Both the position numbers and the translations under genes were made by a program. The notes beneath the pieces are model-generated. The model was not told the DNA's origin, ran no database searches, and saw nothing but the letters and a program-made list of their open reading frames with translations. Below, one piece after another: positions 22,385 to 33,916 of a stretch of DNA of 64,000 bases. Each line of letters begins with the position of its first letter. Position 1 is the stretch's first letter. Where the stretch lies: NCBI RefSeq assembly GCF_937616625.2, contig NC_065577.1, forward strand, positions 23,697,501 to 23,761,500, read 5' to 3'. This DNA is from Mercurialis annua. Lineage: Eukaryota; Streptophyta; Magnoliopsida; Malpighiales; Euphorbiaceae.

Positions 22385-24034
22385 ATGAATACTCGTACTC
22401 GTGCTGCGGCTCAGCAAAATGCTGAGGCTGATGACGCGATCTCTATGGAGGTGGACCAGAATGAACCAGAGGTTCGAGCTGGTAGAGGACTAGCAGGCAG
22501 AGGCCCAGCTGGTCGAGGTCGAGCTGGTCGAGGTCGTGGTGGCCGAGGCCAAGCCGGCAGAGGTAGAGGCAGAGGCGTAGGACGCGGTGTTGCAAGGGGT
22601 GCTCAAGAACCAGGTGTGGCACAACCTGAGTTGGACGACTTTGACTTCAACACTTTTCTGGCCGGAGTTGCTGCTCTACAACTCAACCAGGTTCAGCTGC
22701 AAGCGGGACAGGTCGCTTTGCAGGATCAGTATGCAGTTTTGGGTCAGATTGCTCAGCAACAACAACCACAAGCTGGTGGTGCAGCAGTTGGTGGTGTCGG
22801 AACCACTGACAGGGATCTAGTATTGGCTTACATGAGGCTGAAGCCAACTGAGTTTGACGGTTCTGGAGACGCGCTGGATTTTATCGAGGAGGTTGAGCAG
22901 AATGCTCGGCGATTACAGGCCACTGAGCGTCAGACCGTCATTCTAGTCGAGATGTCTATGAAGGGTTCAGCTGGGGACTGGTTTCGTAGATCTGTTCATG
23001 CTGACATGGCTACCATCTCTTGGGCTCAATTTGTGGAGAGATTCAGAGCCTTCTTCTTGCCGTTCTCAATGACAGAGGGTCATAGAGACAGGTTGCTTAC
23101 ACTTACTAGGGATGATAGGTCAGTATCTGAGTACACGACAGAGTTCGTGAGGTTGGGTCGGTTCGCGCCGGACTTGCAAACAGATCAGGAAAGGGTGAAC
23201 AACAGATACGTAAAAGGCTTAGGGCGTGATTTTGTGAGTTTGCTGACTGAGACACCCAGAGATTTTACAGACGTAGTAGACAGTGCTCGGCGTATGGAGA
23301 GTTCGTTATTGCAGTTTGAGGATATTTCTGGTCCTTCTCAGACCAAGAAGTCTTCTGGCCCTGGACAGCAGAGTGGTGGTGGTAGCTACCAATCGGCACC
23401 TTCTCAGTACAAGAACAAGAAGAGGGGTGTCAAGAAGAGTTATCAGCCGTGCACCTACAGTTCGGGCAACAGCGGTAGCAACCGCAGTTTTGGGCGTGGT
23501 AACAGCGGGGGTGCTAATTTTCCCTTCTGCCAGAATTGCAGACGTCGACATCCGGGCGAGTGTCGTTTAGCACCAGGGGGCTGTTTTACTTGTGGCCAGC
23601 CGGGTCACTTTGCTAGAGAGTGTCAGGCATCTGGGCAGCAGATGTCGGCAGCTAGTGTTGCTCAGCCATCCTATCAGAGTCAGAGACCAGCGTTCTCTGC
23701 ACCGGCGGGGTTTGCTCAACCTGCCGCTTCTTTTGGTGGCCAGCTTGGCCGAGGTTCTGGAGGGCGTGGTTTTGGAGGCCGTGGCAACGGCGGTAGAGGT
23801 TCTAGCAGCTATGGTACCGGACAGAGTTCACAGCAGCAGAGTCAGGGTCAGGCCAGAGTTTTTGCCTTGACTCCTCAGGATGCTCATGCATCTAACGCAG
23901 TGGTGCAAGGTACTCTTCAGATCTCTTTCGTAGATGCACTTGTTTTATTTGATGCGGGTGCAACCCATTCTTTTGTGTCTACGTGTTTTGCTGCTAAGTT
24001 AGGTGTAACACCAACAAGTTTGAGTGAACCTTGA
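22385..24034 (+). pseudogene. Element 1 Gag and protease start, closed by a stop
   Basis: Gag packages genomic RNA into the virus-like particle; the protease cleaves the polyprotein. I start at the ATG at 22385 (MNTRTRAAAQ) because element 2 shares this start and the sequence upstream is leader. The frame runs 549 codons: an acidic N-terminus; a Gly-Arg repeat tract (about residues 33-75); a retrotransposon Gag domain (about 150-330, with LKPTEFDGSGDALDF and YVKGLGRDF); a zinc knuckle CFTCGQPGHFAREC (23582-23623, residues about 400-413); a second Gly-Arg tract; then protease DAGATHSF (about residue 523). A TGA at 24032-24034 interrupts the protease. The downstream pol continues in the same frame, so gag-pol was a single ORF. 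Confidence 0.9.
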
Positions 24035-25657
24035 TCTGTTTCTACTCCCTTGTCTGATTGTGTGGTGGTGGACGTTGTGTATCCATCGTGTTCCGTGGTT
24101 ATCCATGGAAGAGACTTGCATGCTGACTTAGTTGTTTTGGATGTTCTTTCATTTGACGTGATTTTGGGGATGGATTGGCTAGCACTCCATTATGCTTCGA
24201 TCGACTGTCGTGGGAAGTTGGTTGAGTTTCAGATTCCAGGTGATCTACCCTTTTCTTTTCAAGGGGAGACGGCAGAGACACCGAAGAATCTGATTTCTGC
24301 GATCAAGGCAAAGCGGATGATGAGTAAGGGTTGTCAAGCTTTCTTAGCTGTGGTTCGAGACATGGATGCTGAGGTGGGCAGTGTGAATACTCTCCCTATA
24401 GTGAATGAGTTCACTGATGTTTTTCCAGAGGAGTTGCCTGGATTACCACCTCATCGGGATATCGAGTTCTGCATTGACGTTGTTCCTAGAACTGGTCCTA
24501 TTTCGATACCGCCGTATCGGATGGCTCCTGCTGAGCTGAAGGAGTTAAAGGAACAGTTACAAGAACTTCTGGACAGTGGCTTCATCAGACCGAGTACTTC
24601 TCCGTGGGGTGCTCCAGTTCTGTTTGTTAAGAAGAAGGATGGTTCCCTTCGGCTTTGTATCGACTACAGGCAGTTGAATAAGGCTACCATCAAGAACAGA
24701 TATCCTCTTCCTCGCATCGACGACTTGTTTGATCAGTTGCAGGGTGCGAAGTGTTTTTCCAAGATTGACTTGAGATCCGGGTATCATCAACTTCGGATTC
24801 GGGATGTCGATGTGCCTAAGACTGCTTTCAGAACGCGTTATGGGCATTTCGAGTTTCTGGTCATGTCGTTTGGGTTGACTAACGCACCAGCAGCGTTTAT
24901 GGACATGATGAATCGGGTTTTCAAGCCGTTTTTGGATCAGTTTGTTATCGTCTTCATTGATGACATCCTGATTTATTCTCGAAGTAAGGAGGAGCATGCT
25001 TATCACTTGAGGACTATACTACAGACCTTGCGAGCGCATCAGTTGTATGCTAAGTTCTCAAAGTGCGAGTTTTGGCTGGAACAGGTTACCTTCTTAGGAC
25101 ACGTGGTGTCGAAGGATGGGATCAAGGTTGATCCGAAGAAGATTGAGGCGGTCATGGATTGGCAGAGGCCGAGGTCAGTTACCGAGATCAGGAGTTTTCT
25201 TGGGTTAGCTGGCTACTACCGTCGGTTCGTGCAGGATTTCTCTCGAATATCTGCACCTTTGACTAAGCTGACACAGAAGTGTGTTAAGTTTGAGTAGACC
25301 GACAGATGTGAGGCAAGTTTCGAGAAGCTGAAGGAGATTCTGACTACAGCTCCTGGTTTGGCGTTGCCTTCTGGCATAGAGGGTTTTACTGTGTACTGCG
25401 ATGCTTCTCGGATTGGCTTGGGTTGCGTGTTGATGCAACATGGCCAGGTGATCGCCTATGCTTCTCGTCAGCTGAAAAAGCATGAGGTGAATTACCCTAC
25501 ACATGACTTGGAGTTAGCTGCTGTGGTTTTTGCTCTGAAGATCTGGAGGTAATACTTGTACGGTGCGACTTGCGAGATCTTCACTGATCACAAGAGTCTG
25601 AAGTACATCTTTGATCAGCGAGAGGTGAATCTGAGGCAGAGGAGGTGGCTAGAACTG
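24035..25657 (+). pseudogene. Element 1 pol, part 1: protease end, reverse transcriptase, RNase H start
   Basis: This is in the same frame as gag. The protease C-terminal part holds ILGMDWLA. The reverse transcriptase is largely intact, with [36 protein letters not shown] and the catalytic FIDDILIYS (24953 onwards, two Asp of the YxDD box), and ends with [10 protein letters not shown]. RNase H begins at [13 protein letters not shown]. Two more stops occur, TAG at 25295-25297 just after the RT connection and TAA at 25550-25552 in RNase H. Element 2 is inserted after the CTG codon at 25655-25657 (RRWLEL), and the reading frame resumes at 36730 beyond it. Confidence 0.92.
25653..25657. repeat. 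Target site duplication, left (element 2)
   Basis: AACTG stands before element 2 and AATTG after it (36725-36729), one C/T mismatch. Removing element 2 and one copy restores the element 1 pol frame across the join. Confidence 0.85.
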
Positions 25658-28465
25658 TGTCACGACCCAATTTCATGAATCGTGACCGGCGCTAGGGTAT
25701 GGGTATGGTTGTACCAAAACCCGTAGCAAGCCTTGCGGAAATCAAATGAACATTTAAACCTGCAGAAAACTGCTCGGGGGCAACCGAGACTCCAACCTAA
25801 GTCTAGCAATTTATAATACAGTTCTAATATAAATAACTTAAATATCTGAAATATCCCACAGCATGCCTTAAATATAATAATAAAATATTCCAATGTAAAC
25901 ATGCTAATAATAATAATCAGTTTAATCGATAATCCCAAATGCAATGACAAATGTAATATATAAACTAGTTCTACTGCGGTCTAAGAGTTCGAAAATAGAA
26001 ACTAGTTTAATAACATAAAAACCTCCGAGGAATCAAAAGAATCGGAGTGGACCAGCTTTCAAATCATAAACCTGGAAAATTTGGGAAAACAACGGGGTCA
26101 GATATACTGAGATGAGTTCGCAATACTATTTACATTTATTAAGTTTAAAACCCTTAAATCAAAACATTTTTATACTAATATTATATGATTATGGAAAATA
26201 GTATTGAAATGATCCCATCGTAAGTATGACATAGCATACCGATAAACCCAGAGTGGACGGGAACAAATCCTCGTCATATAAATATACAAGCGTAAGCAAG
26301 ACTTTAGTCTGCCGTTTCCCAGAGTACTTACCGGTGCACATAGTCTCGATACAAGCCTATCGAGTAGCTCGTTTCAATCCAGATCCATAATCCGTAAAAA
26401 CAGTTCACAAACATTTATAATATTAAAATACGATGCGGTACTTAATAAAGCGGTAAATAGCACTACAAACTCACTGCTTGCTTATCCACGTAAGTCTTGG
26501 CAACAGCTAACCCTGCGTAGACTCCGTAGCACGAGCAGTCGACGGGTCTAAAACATAATATAAGATAAATTCCGAACAACCCCTATCTCTAAGAATACTA
26601 GACTCCACATAGGACTAGCATTGCAACCAACAATCAAACAAGGTAATCAAAGTACAACTAAACATCCATACAAATAATTATCCAAATAAGGCAAGTTCAG
26701 TTTAGGTGAGTTCATATCTTTAAAAAAAACAAAACCAAAGTCTTACATACTTAAATAATCTTCAAAACAATAACAGTTCCCAAAGTAGTGTGTTGGCCTT
26801 ACTGCAGTATAGCCAAACACAACATGTCGGAAGACCACGTCTAACCCGACCCAACCATAAACCAAATTTAAAGCCAAAGTCTTTAATCAAACCTTAAATG
26901 AAACCAAATTCAGTTTTTAAATAAGAACTCACACCGAAACTTAATAATGCCATAAACAATTAAGCTTGCTAACACTTAGTAAGTAGCACCCCAAGTACAT
27001 TGAAATATAACACCTTAAATAGAATCAATAAGATTCAACATCTTTTAAGTATCAACTTGAAAATAGAATAAATCAATCAAAACCTTACATGACAAATAAC
27101 ACTCTTATATGCCTTATATAGTTTAATCAAAATCAAACCACAACCTAAGATAGAACTAACATCCTGAAATAAGTTAAAACCAATTAGTAAAATTTTACAG
27201 CCCTTAGTAACTTGATTAAAATCACCCTAAGTATGTCTCAAAGCTAGGGCAAAACCACAACACTTAGCAAATTAAGCCAACAACCAAAAGAGACCCAAAG
27301 TATTCGATTTTATTTTATAAAATAAATTCTTAAACTTACAAATTTCCAGCCACATATATATGTTCTTAAAACAGCGATTTAAACCATCAAAACCATATTT
27401 AACATATGTTTTAGCCATTAGACAATTACCTCAAATCACTCAGTGAAACAATTGTTAACAAACACCCTTTTAACCTTTTTAGAAGAAATTTCCAGATTTA
27501 GTTTTTAAATCAAAACAGAGTTTAGCCCAAAAGCTTTAATCAAATGCAACACTAATCTACTTAAACGATTTCTCCAAGCCACCCAAAGTATTGTTAAGTA
27601 TCTAACACCCTATGATTCATTCGCTTGAAATTTCCAGATTTGAATAGAGTTTCAAAACAGAATTTACAACACAAAAATGTTAGCAATTTGATAAACCTTT
27701 CAATTGTAACATCTAAACCAAACCACCCAAGTTACAAGTAATATGAACAAGCCAATAACACCTTAAATCAACCATTTACAGATTTAAAATCAATACAAAC
27801 AGAAAATATACTCAAACCACCCAATGTATCGAATCCAATCGAAAAGCTAACAATCTTAACAACACAAAATAAGGGATTAGATCTACTAACCTTTTGAGAT
27901 AACACACAACAAGAAAACCCAACAATAAGAACAATCCAAATCAGCCTAAAAACGAACAACAACCCAAAGCTAATGAGCACACAACCCAAGGATAGATAAA
28001 ACATGAATTAAACCTTAAAGAAATGATGAAAATACTTACTAATGATTACCAAAGGCTTAGGAATAGGTGGAATATTAAAATCAGAGAGTATGTGCCGTTT
28101 TAGGGTTTTTAGAAAAGTGTAAAATCAGTTTAGGTCGAATTAGGTGAGTTTAAATAGAAATCAGCGAACTGCACAGTGCACGCATCGCGCCCGCTACACC
28201 TCCTTCGCGCCCGCGATACATGAATCGCGCCCGTGATTCATGCATATCGCGCCCGCGAAATGCTACTGCCTCCGATGAAATTTTGAGATTTTGAAATTTA
28301 AATCGAAAACGTTTCAAACTCCGAGGTTACTTCTAATACATCTTAAAACACATTTTAAAAGGTTTGGAACCTTCGACACGCGAATCTAAGTGGTCGAACC
28401 ACTCAATGAACCCAAGGTATCGTTTGGGCTAACGGAACAAGTTAGAAAAAATACGGGGTGTTACA
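25658..28465 (-). repeat. 3' LTR of element 2
   Basis: This 2808-bp LTR reads TGTAACACCCCG to GGTCGTGACA on the - strand. It is the same length as the 5' LTR. It contains GC-rich boxes, a TATA-like box and a GTAAGT site near its 5' end (see the 5' LTR entries). Apparent frames such as 25660-25950 and 27768-28004 recur in the other LTR and look like chance frames. Confidence 0.96.
28149..28256 (-). promoter_or_regulatory. U3 promoter-like region in element 2 3' LTR
   Basis: Four copies of TCGCGCCCG (+ strand) begin at 28185, 28205, 28225 and 28247, spaced 20, 20 and 22 bp. A TATA-like TATTTAAA lies at 28149-28156 on the element strand, just downstream. The same layout is in the 5' LTR. The promoter role is inferred. 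Confidence 0.55.
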
Positions 28466-28475
28466 TTCTCCCCAA
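28466..28475 (-). other. Polypurine tract, element 2
   Basis: TTGGGGAGAA on the - strand lies directly before the 3' LTR. Element 1 has the identical sequence at 38478-38487. Confidence 0.88.
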
Positions 28476-28656
28476 CTTAAAAACAAAATCGTCCTCGATT
28501 TTACAACAACGAAACTAAACAACAACTCACATAAACACACCAAAATAATGCACATAGTACAAATGCCCAAAATATCACTCACCAAGTAGCACATAAATAC
28601 ACACATAACCCAAAGTACTAACATGGCAAAAAAGCAACAAACAATACCAACGTACC
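28476..28656 (-). other. Element 2 3' untranslated region
   Basis: About 180 bp lie between the end of the pol frame and the PPT. The region is AT-rich and no motif is recognised beyond the PPT. Confidence 0.7.
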
Positions 28657-30573
28657 TCAAGGAAAGAGGAAAGGATAACGGTTCCTCATGTCGGACTCCG
28701 TCTCCCAAGTGCATTCTTCTACGGAGTGATTCCGCCACAGAACCTTGACCATCGAAATCTCTTTGTTCCGTAACTTACGCACCTGTGTATCGACAATCTC
28801 GACAGGCTGTTCCTCCTAAGACAGCTCTTGGTCAACCTCAACACTCTGTGGTACAATCACTTGAGAAGGGTCAGAAACACACTTCCTCAACATGGAAATG
28901 TGAAACACTGGGTGAACCAACGACATATCTGGTGGCAACGCTAACTTGTACGCCACTGCTCCAATACGCTCAATAATCTCATACGGACCAACATACCTCG
29001 GTGCTAACTTCCCCTTAACACCAAAACGCACAACGCCCTTCATAGGCGAAACCCGAAGAAACACGAAATCTCCAACCCGAAACTCCATGTCTTTCCTCTT
29101 CGGATCAGCATAACTCTTATGCCGACTAAAAGCTGTCTCCAGTCTCCGCTTGATCAATGGTACCTTCTCTGAGGTAATCTGAATAGTCTCTGCTCCCGAA
29201 AGCTTGCGCTCGCCAACCTCCTCCCAGCAGATAGGAGATCGACACTTGCGCCCATACAAAGCCTCATAAGGTGCCATCTCGATACTAGCATGGTAACTGT
29301 TGTTGTAGGAAAACTCAATCAAAGGCAAATGAGTATCCCAGCTACCCTGAAAATCTAGAACACACATCCTGAGCTTGTCCTCCAAAGTCTGAATAGTCCT
29401 CTCAGACTGACCGTTTGTCTGAGGATGAAAAGCAGTACTAAAATCCAATCTCGTACCCAAAGATTCCTGCATCGCCTTCCAAAATCGAGAGGTGAAAACT
29501 GAACCTCTGTCCAAAACAATCGACACTGGTACACCATGGAGACTCAGAATCCGATCGATGTACAACTGTGCCAACTTCGAAGCCTGGTAAGTAACCTTGA
29601 TCGGTAAGAAGTGAGCTGACTTGGTCAAACGGTCAACTATCACCCAAATCGAATCATACCCCTGTCGGGTACTTGGCAAGCCAACCACGAAATCCATAGC
29701 GATTCGCTCCCATTTCCACTCTGGAATAGGTAGCGGTTGCAGATATCCAAACGGTCTCTGATGCTCTAACTTTACCTGCTGGCAAGTCAAACACTTAGAC
29801 ATAAACTCTGCAACATCCTTTTTCATTCCGCTCCACCAGTACGTACCCTTGAGATCATGGTACATCTTGGTAGAACCCGGATGAACACTGTAAGATGACT
29901 TGTGTGCTTCTTCCAGAATCTGGTCTCTCAAACCATCTGAATCCGGAACACACAGTCGAGAACCGTACCTGAGAACTCCATCCGCCAGAACAAACTCAGA
30001 ATTCCCATCCAGATGGATCTCATCCATAATCCGTTTCAATTGTGGATCATCAGCTTGTGAAGCTTTGATCCTATCAATCAAAACCGGTTGCACTTGCAAC
30101 TGTGCCAACAAACAGCCATTCTGTGAAACCTGAAACCTGTAACCCGAAGCTAACAAACCATGCCACTCGCGAATCATGGGTCTCCGCCCAACCTCAGAAA
30201 TATGGGCCAAACTGCCCGAAGACTTGCGACTCAACGCATCGGCTACCACATTAGCCTTACCCGGATGGTACTGAATAGAACAATCGTAGTCTTTCAGTAA
30301 TTCCAACCATCTTCGCTGCCTCAGATTTAACTCACGCTGATCAAAGATGTACTTCAGACTCTTATGATCAGTAAAGATCTCGCAAGTCGCACCGTACAAA
30401 TAGTGCCTCCAAATTTTGAGAGCAAAGACCACAGCTGCTAGCTCCAGATCATGAGTAGGATAATTCACCTCATGCTTCTTCAGCTGGCGAGAAGCATAGG
30501 CAATCACCTTTCCATGTTGCATCAGAACGCAACCCAAACCGATACGGGAAGCATCACAATACACAGTGAACCC
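28657..30573 (-). pseudogene. Element 2 pol: RNase H, integrase, chromodomain
   Basis: After a stop at 30574-30576 the frame reads RNase H ([31 protein letters not shown]). Integrase follows, with zinc-binding HKSSYSVH and CLTCQQ, catalytic Asp in MDFVVGLP, Asp in [10 protein letters not shown] and Glu in NGQSERTIQ. Then come [22 protein letters not shown] and a C-terminal chromodomain around [20 protein letters not shown] at 28816-28818 separates the chromodomain from the integrase; the natural end is the TGA at 28657-28659. The integrase catalytic triad and both zinc His/Cys pairs are present. A chromodomain would guide integration to methylated-histone chromatin (established for chromoviruses). 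Confidence 0.92.
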
Positions 30574-31689
30574 CTAAATGCCAGATGGCAAAGCTAACAC
30601 AGGAGCTGTAGTCAGAATCTCTTTGAGCTTCTCAAAGCTCGCCTCGCACTTGTCAGTCCACTCAAACTTAACACCTTTCTGTGTCAGTTTAGTCATCGGT
30701 GCAGATATTCTGGAGAAATCTTGCACGAACCGACGATAGTAGCCAGCTAACCCCAGAAAACTTCTGATCTCGGTAACTCACCTCGGCCTCTGCCAATCCA
30801 TAACCGCCTCAATCTTCGTCGGATCAACCTTGATCCCATCCTTTGACACCACGTGTCCTAAGAAGGTAACTTGATCCAGCCAGAATTCGCACTTCGAGAA
30901 CTTAGCATACAGCTGATGCTCATGCAAAGTCTGCAGTATCGTTCTCAAGTGGAAAGCATGCTCCTCCTCACTCCGAGAATAAATCAGTATGTCATCAATA
31001 AACACAATAACGAAATGATCCAGAAACGGCTTGAATACCCGGTTCATCATATCCATAAACGCTGCTGGTGCGTTAGTTAACCCAAAAGACATGACCAGAC
31101 ACTCGAAATGCCCATACCGCGTTCTGAAAGCAGTCTTAGGCACATTGACGTCTCGAATCCGAAGTTGATGATACCCGGATCTCAAATCAATCTTCGAAAA
31201 GCACTTAGCACCCTCCAACTGGTCGAACAAATCATCAATACGAGGAAGAGGATACCGGTTCTTGATAGTAACCTTGTTCAGCTGTCTGTAGTCAATACAC
31301 AGCCGAAATGACCCATCCTTCTTCTTGACAAACAACACAGGAGCACCCCACGGAGAAGTACTCGGTCTGATAAAACCACTATCAAGCAATTCCTGTAACT
31401 GTTCCTTCAACTCTTTCAGCTCTGCAGGAGCCATCCAATACGGAGGTATCGAAATAGGAGCTGTCCCCGGAGCGACATCAATACAGAACTCGATGTCACG
31501 ATCAGGTGGTAATCTAGGCAACTCCTCTGGAAACACATCAGTGAACTCATTCACTATCGGAACACTATGCACGTCACCACTGTCGCCCTCTAAATCACGA
31601 ACCACTGCTAAGAAAGCCTGGCAACCCTTGCCCATCATACGCTTGGCCTTGATCGCCGAAATTAGATTCTTAGGTGCTTCTGTCTTTTC
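30574..31689 (-). pseudogene. Element 2 pol: reverse transcriptase
   Basis: RT motifs are clear: [56 protein letters not shown] and catalytic FIDDILIYS (30991-31002 for FIDD). The frame is bounded by in-frame stops at 31690-31692 (before the RT), 30778-30780 (RT connection, just before [12 protein letters not shown]) and 30574-30576 (before RNase H). The catalytic residues are kept but no complete polyprotein can be made. Confidence 0.92.
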
Positions 31690-32417
31690 TCATTGGAAGG
31701 AAAAAGGCATATCACCAGGAATCCCAAACAATACCGACTTCCCTCGACAGTCGATAGAAGCAAAATGGCGTGAAAGCCAATCCATCCCGAAGATGACATC
31801 AAAAGATAACACGTCAAGCATAATCAAATCAGCACTAAGGTCCCTACCATGTAGAACCACAGAACAAGACGGATAGACACGTCCACCACAACACTATCAG
31901 ACAAAGGCGTAGATACAGATAAATGCTCTAACAACCTAGATGGTGTCACACCCAACTTAGCAGCAAAACTCGAAGAAACAAAAGAGTGTGTTGCACCCGC
32001 ATCAAATAAGACCAAAGCATCTACAAATGAAATGGGAATAGTACCTTGCACCACGGCGTTTGATGCACGAGCATCCTGAGGAGTCAGAGCAAATACTCTG
32101 GCCTGACCCTGTCCCTGCTGCGTTGCCTGAGAAGAACTGTAGCTACCCGAGCCTCTACCACCGTTCCCACGGCCACCAAAACCACGCCCTCCCGAACCAC
32201 GGCCCCGTTGGCCACCAAATGAAGCGGCAGGTTAAGAATACCCTGCCGAAGGAGTGAAAACAGGTCTCTGCTGTTGAAAGAACGGCTGAGCAACACTAGC
32301 CGACGACATCTGTTGTCCAGATGACGGACACTCCCTAGCAAAGTGACCCTGCTGGCCACAAGCATAGCAACTACCTGGTGCCACTGTGCACTGTCCCGAA
32401 TGTCTGCGCCTGCAGTT
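31690..32417 (-). pseudogene. Element 2 Gag end and protease, frameshifted
   Basis: This reads on from gag in the same frame. The zinc knuckle CYACGQQGHFAREC is at 32328-32369. A TAA at 32232-32234 follows, then the protease active site DAGATHSF near 31990-32003. A one-base deletion near 31875 then shifts the frame within protease. After the shift come GMDWLS and a TGA at 31690-31692. Element 1 shares DAGA at the active site, so the Ala after the catalytic Asp (many families have Thr or Ser there) is a family trait and not damage. Confidence 0.85.
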
Positions 32418-33560
32418 CTAACAAAACGGGACGCTAGAAGTACCACTGTAACCGCGACCAGATCCACGGCTACTCCCACTGTAACCAGAACTGTGAGAAT
32501 ACGGCTGATACCCTTTCCGAACACCCCCTTTCTGACTCTTGTACTGGGAAGGCTTGTGCTGATAGCTGCTGCTACCACCCTGCTGTCCACTACTCTGAAA
32601 ACCACCGCTCGCCTTCTTCGTCTCAGTCATTTTCCCAAAGTGCAGTAAATTTGCCTCCATCTGACGGGTACTGTCCACTACAGCAGAAAATTCCTTGGTC
32701 GTCTCAGTCAGAAGGCTAATAAAGTCAGCACCCAGACCCTTTACGTATCTGTCGTTCACCCTCTGCTGTTCAGTCTGCAGATCTGGGGCAAAGCGACTCA
32801 GTCTCACAAACTCAGTAGTGTACTCATGTACTGATCTGTCTCCTCTCCTCAGAACCAGCAGTCTGTCTCTGAAACCCTCTGTCACTGAGAAAGGCAGATA
32901 AAATTCCTTGAATTCTGTCACAAAGTCCGCCCATGTAATTGTAGCCATAACTGCGCGAATCTCCCTGCGAAACCAATCATTTGCAGCACCCTTCAAGGAC
33001 ATCTCTACTAGCATAACGGTCTGTCTCTCAGAAGCCTGTAGTCTCTGAGCATTTCGCTCAACCTCCTCCAGAAAATCTAGGGCGTCGCCGTCGCCCGCAA
33101 ACTCAGTCGGCTTCAGCCTCAAATAAGCCAACACCAAGTCTCTGTCAGCGATTCCAGCACCACCAACCGCAATACCACCAGCCTGTGGTACTTGTTGCTG
33201 CACAATCTGTCCCAGCATAGCATACTGGTTCTGCATGGCGATCTGTCCCGCCTGCAGTTGCACTTGATTATTCTGGAGTGCAGTGATCCCGGCTAAAAAC
33301 GTCGTGAAGTCAAACGGGTCAATAGGAGCTTGTGGTACACCTGGTGCCTGAACGCCTGCACCACCACGTCCCCTACCTCTGCCTCCAGCAGCCTGACCTC
33401 TGCCACCCCGACCTCTGCCAGCTCGGCCTCTACCAGCCGGAACTCCACCTGCACGTCCCCTGCCAACTTGAACCTCTGGTTCATGCTGGTCAACCTCAAT
33501 CGACATAGCGTCATCAGCTTCAGCCTCAGCCTGAGCTGCAGCACGCCCACGAGTGTTCAT
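32418..33560 (-). pseudogene. Element 2 Gag, truncated by a stop before the zinc knuckle
   Basis: The start is the ATG at 33560 (MNTRGRAAAQ), aligned with element 1. The frame runs 380 codons: an acidic N-terminus, a Gly-Arg rich tract, then a Gag domain with LKPTEFAGDGDALDF and YVKGLGADF, then a Gly/Ser/Gln-rich linker. A TAG at 32418-32420 closes it at the first Cys pair region (VPFC), upstream of the canonical zinc knuckle, so any product lacks the RNA-binding knuckle. A longer frame to 33608 exists but the extra codons are leader. Confidence 0.88.
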
Positions 33561-33900
33561 TCCTAAGAATGAAACAACAAATCTCAAACAATGCTCAAAT
33601 GGCAACACCCAGAGTACAATTTAATAGTTCACAAATCAACAATTTATCCAGAGTAATAACACTAACATTCCAGAGTAAAGCAAAAACATTTCGCAAATAA
33701 AACATTAGTAACACATAAGACCGACTCAAACATCCCTAAAGATGAAGGTAGAAAGTTTTGAAAACAAAAGATGACGTTTCAAAAGACAAAACTTGAATCC
33801 TAAATCCGCAGTAGATCCTATGACACAACGGTAACACTTAACATGTCTTAAAGCGATAAACACGCAACATGCAAAAATTTGGCCTTAGTTCGAAACTAAA
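33561..33900 (-). other. Element 2 leader
   Basis: About 340 bp of untranslated leader separate PBS and gag. It ends TTTCATTCTTAG, then GA, then ATG, as in element 1. This is a conserved 3' splice-site-like sequence at 33563. Confidence 0.5.
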
Positions 33901-33912
33901 GCTCTGATACCA
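33901..33912 (-). other. Primer binding site, element 2
   Basis: On the - strand TGGTATCAGAGC begins four bases after the 5' LTR. It is a perfect match to the initiator tRNA-Met primer site used by many plant LTR elements. Confidence 0.93.
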
Positions 33913-33916
33913 ACTT

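Noticed and set aside
25660..28004. Minus-strand frames of 96 and 78 codons in the element 2 LTR, repeated at 33919-34209 and 36027-36263
   Set aside because: They recur only because the two LTRs are copies. They have no recognisable domain, and LTRs of this family do not encode proteins.
31325..31876. 183-codon + strand frame opposite the element 2 protease/RT, and similar antisense frames at 23306-23551, 24557-25006, 25205-25504 and 32343-32648
   Set aside because: They are shadows of gag-pol on the other strand, without start context or domains.
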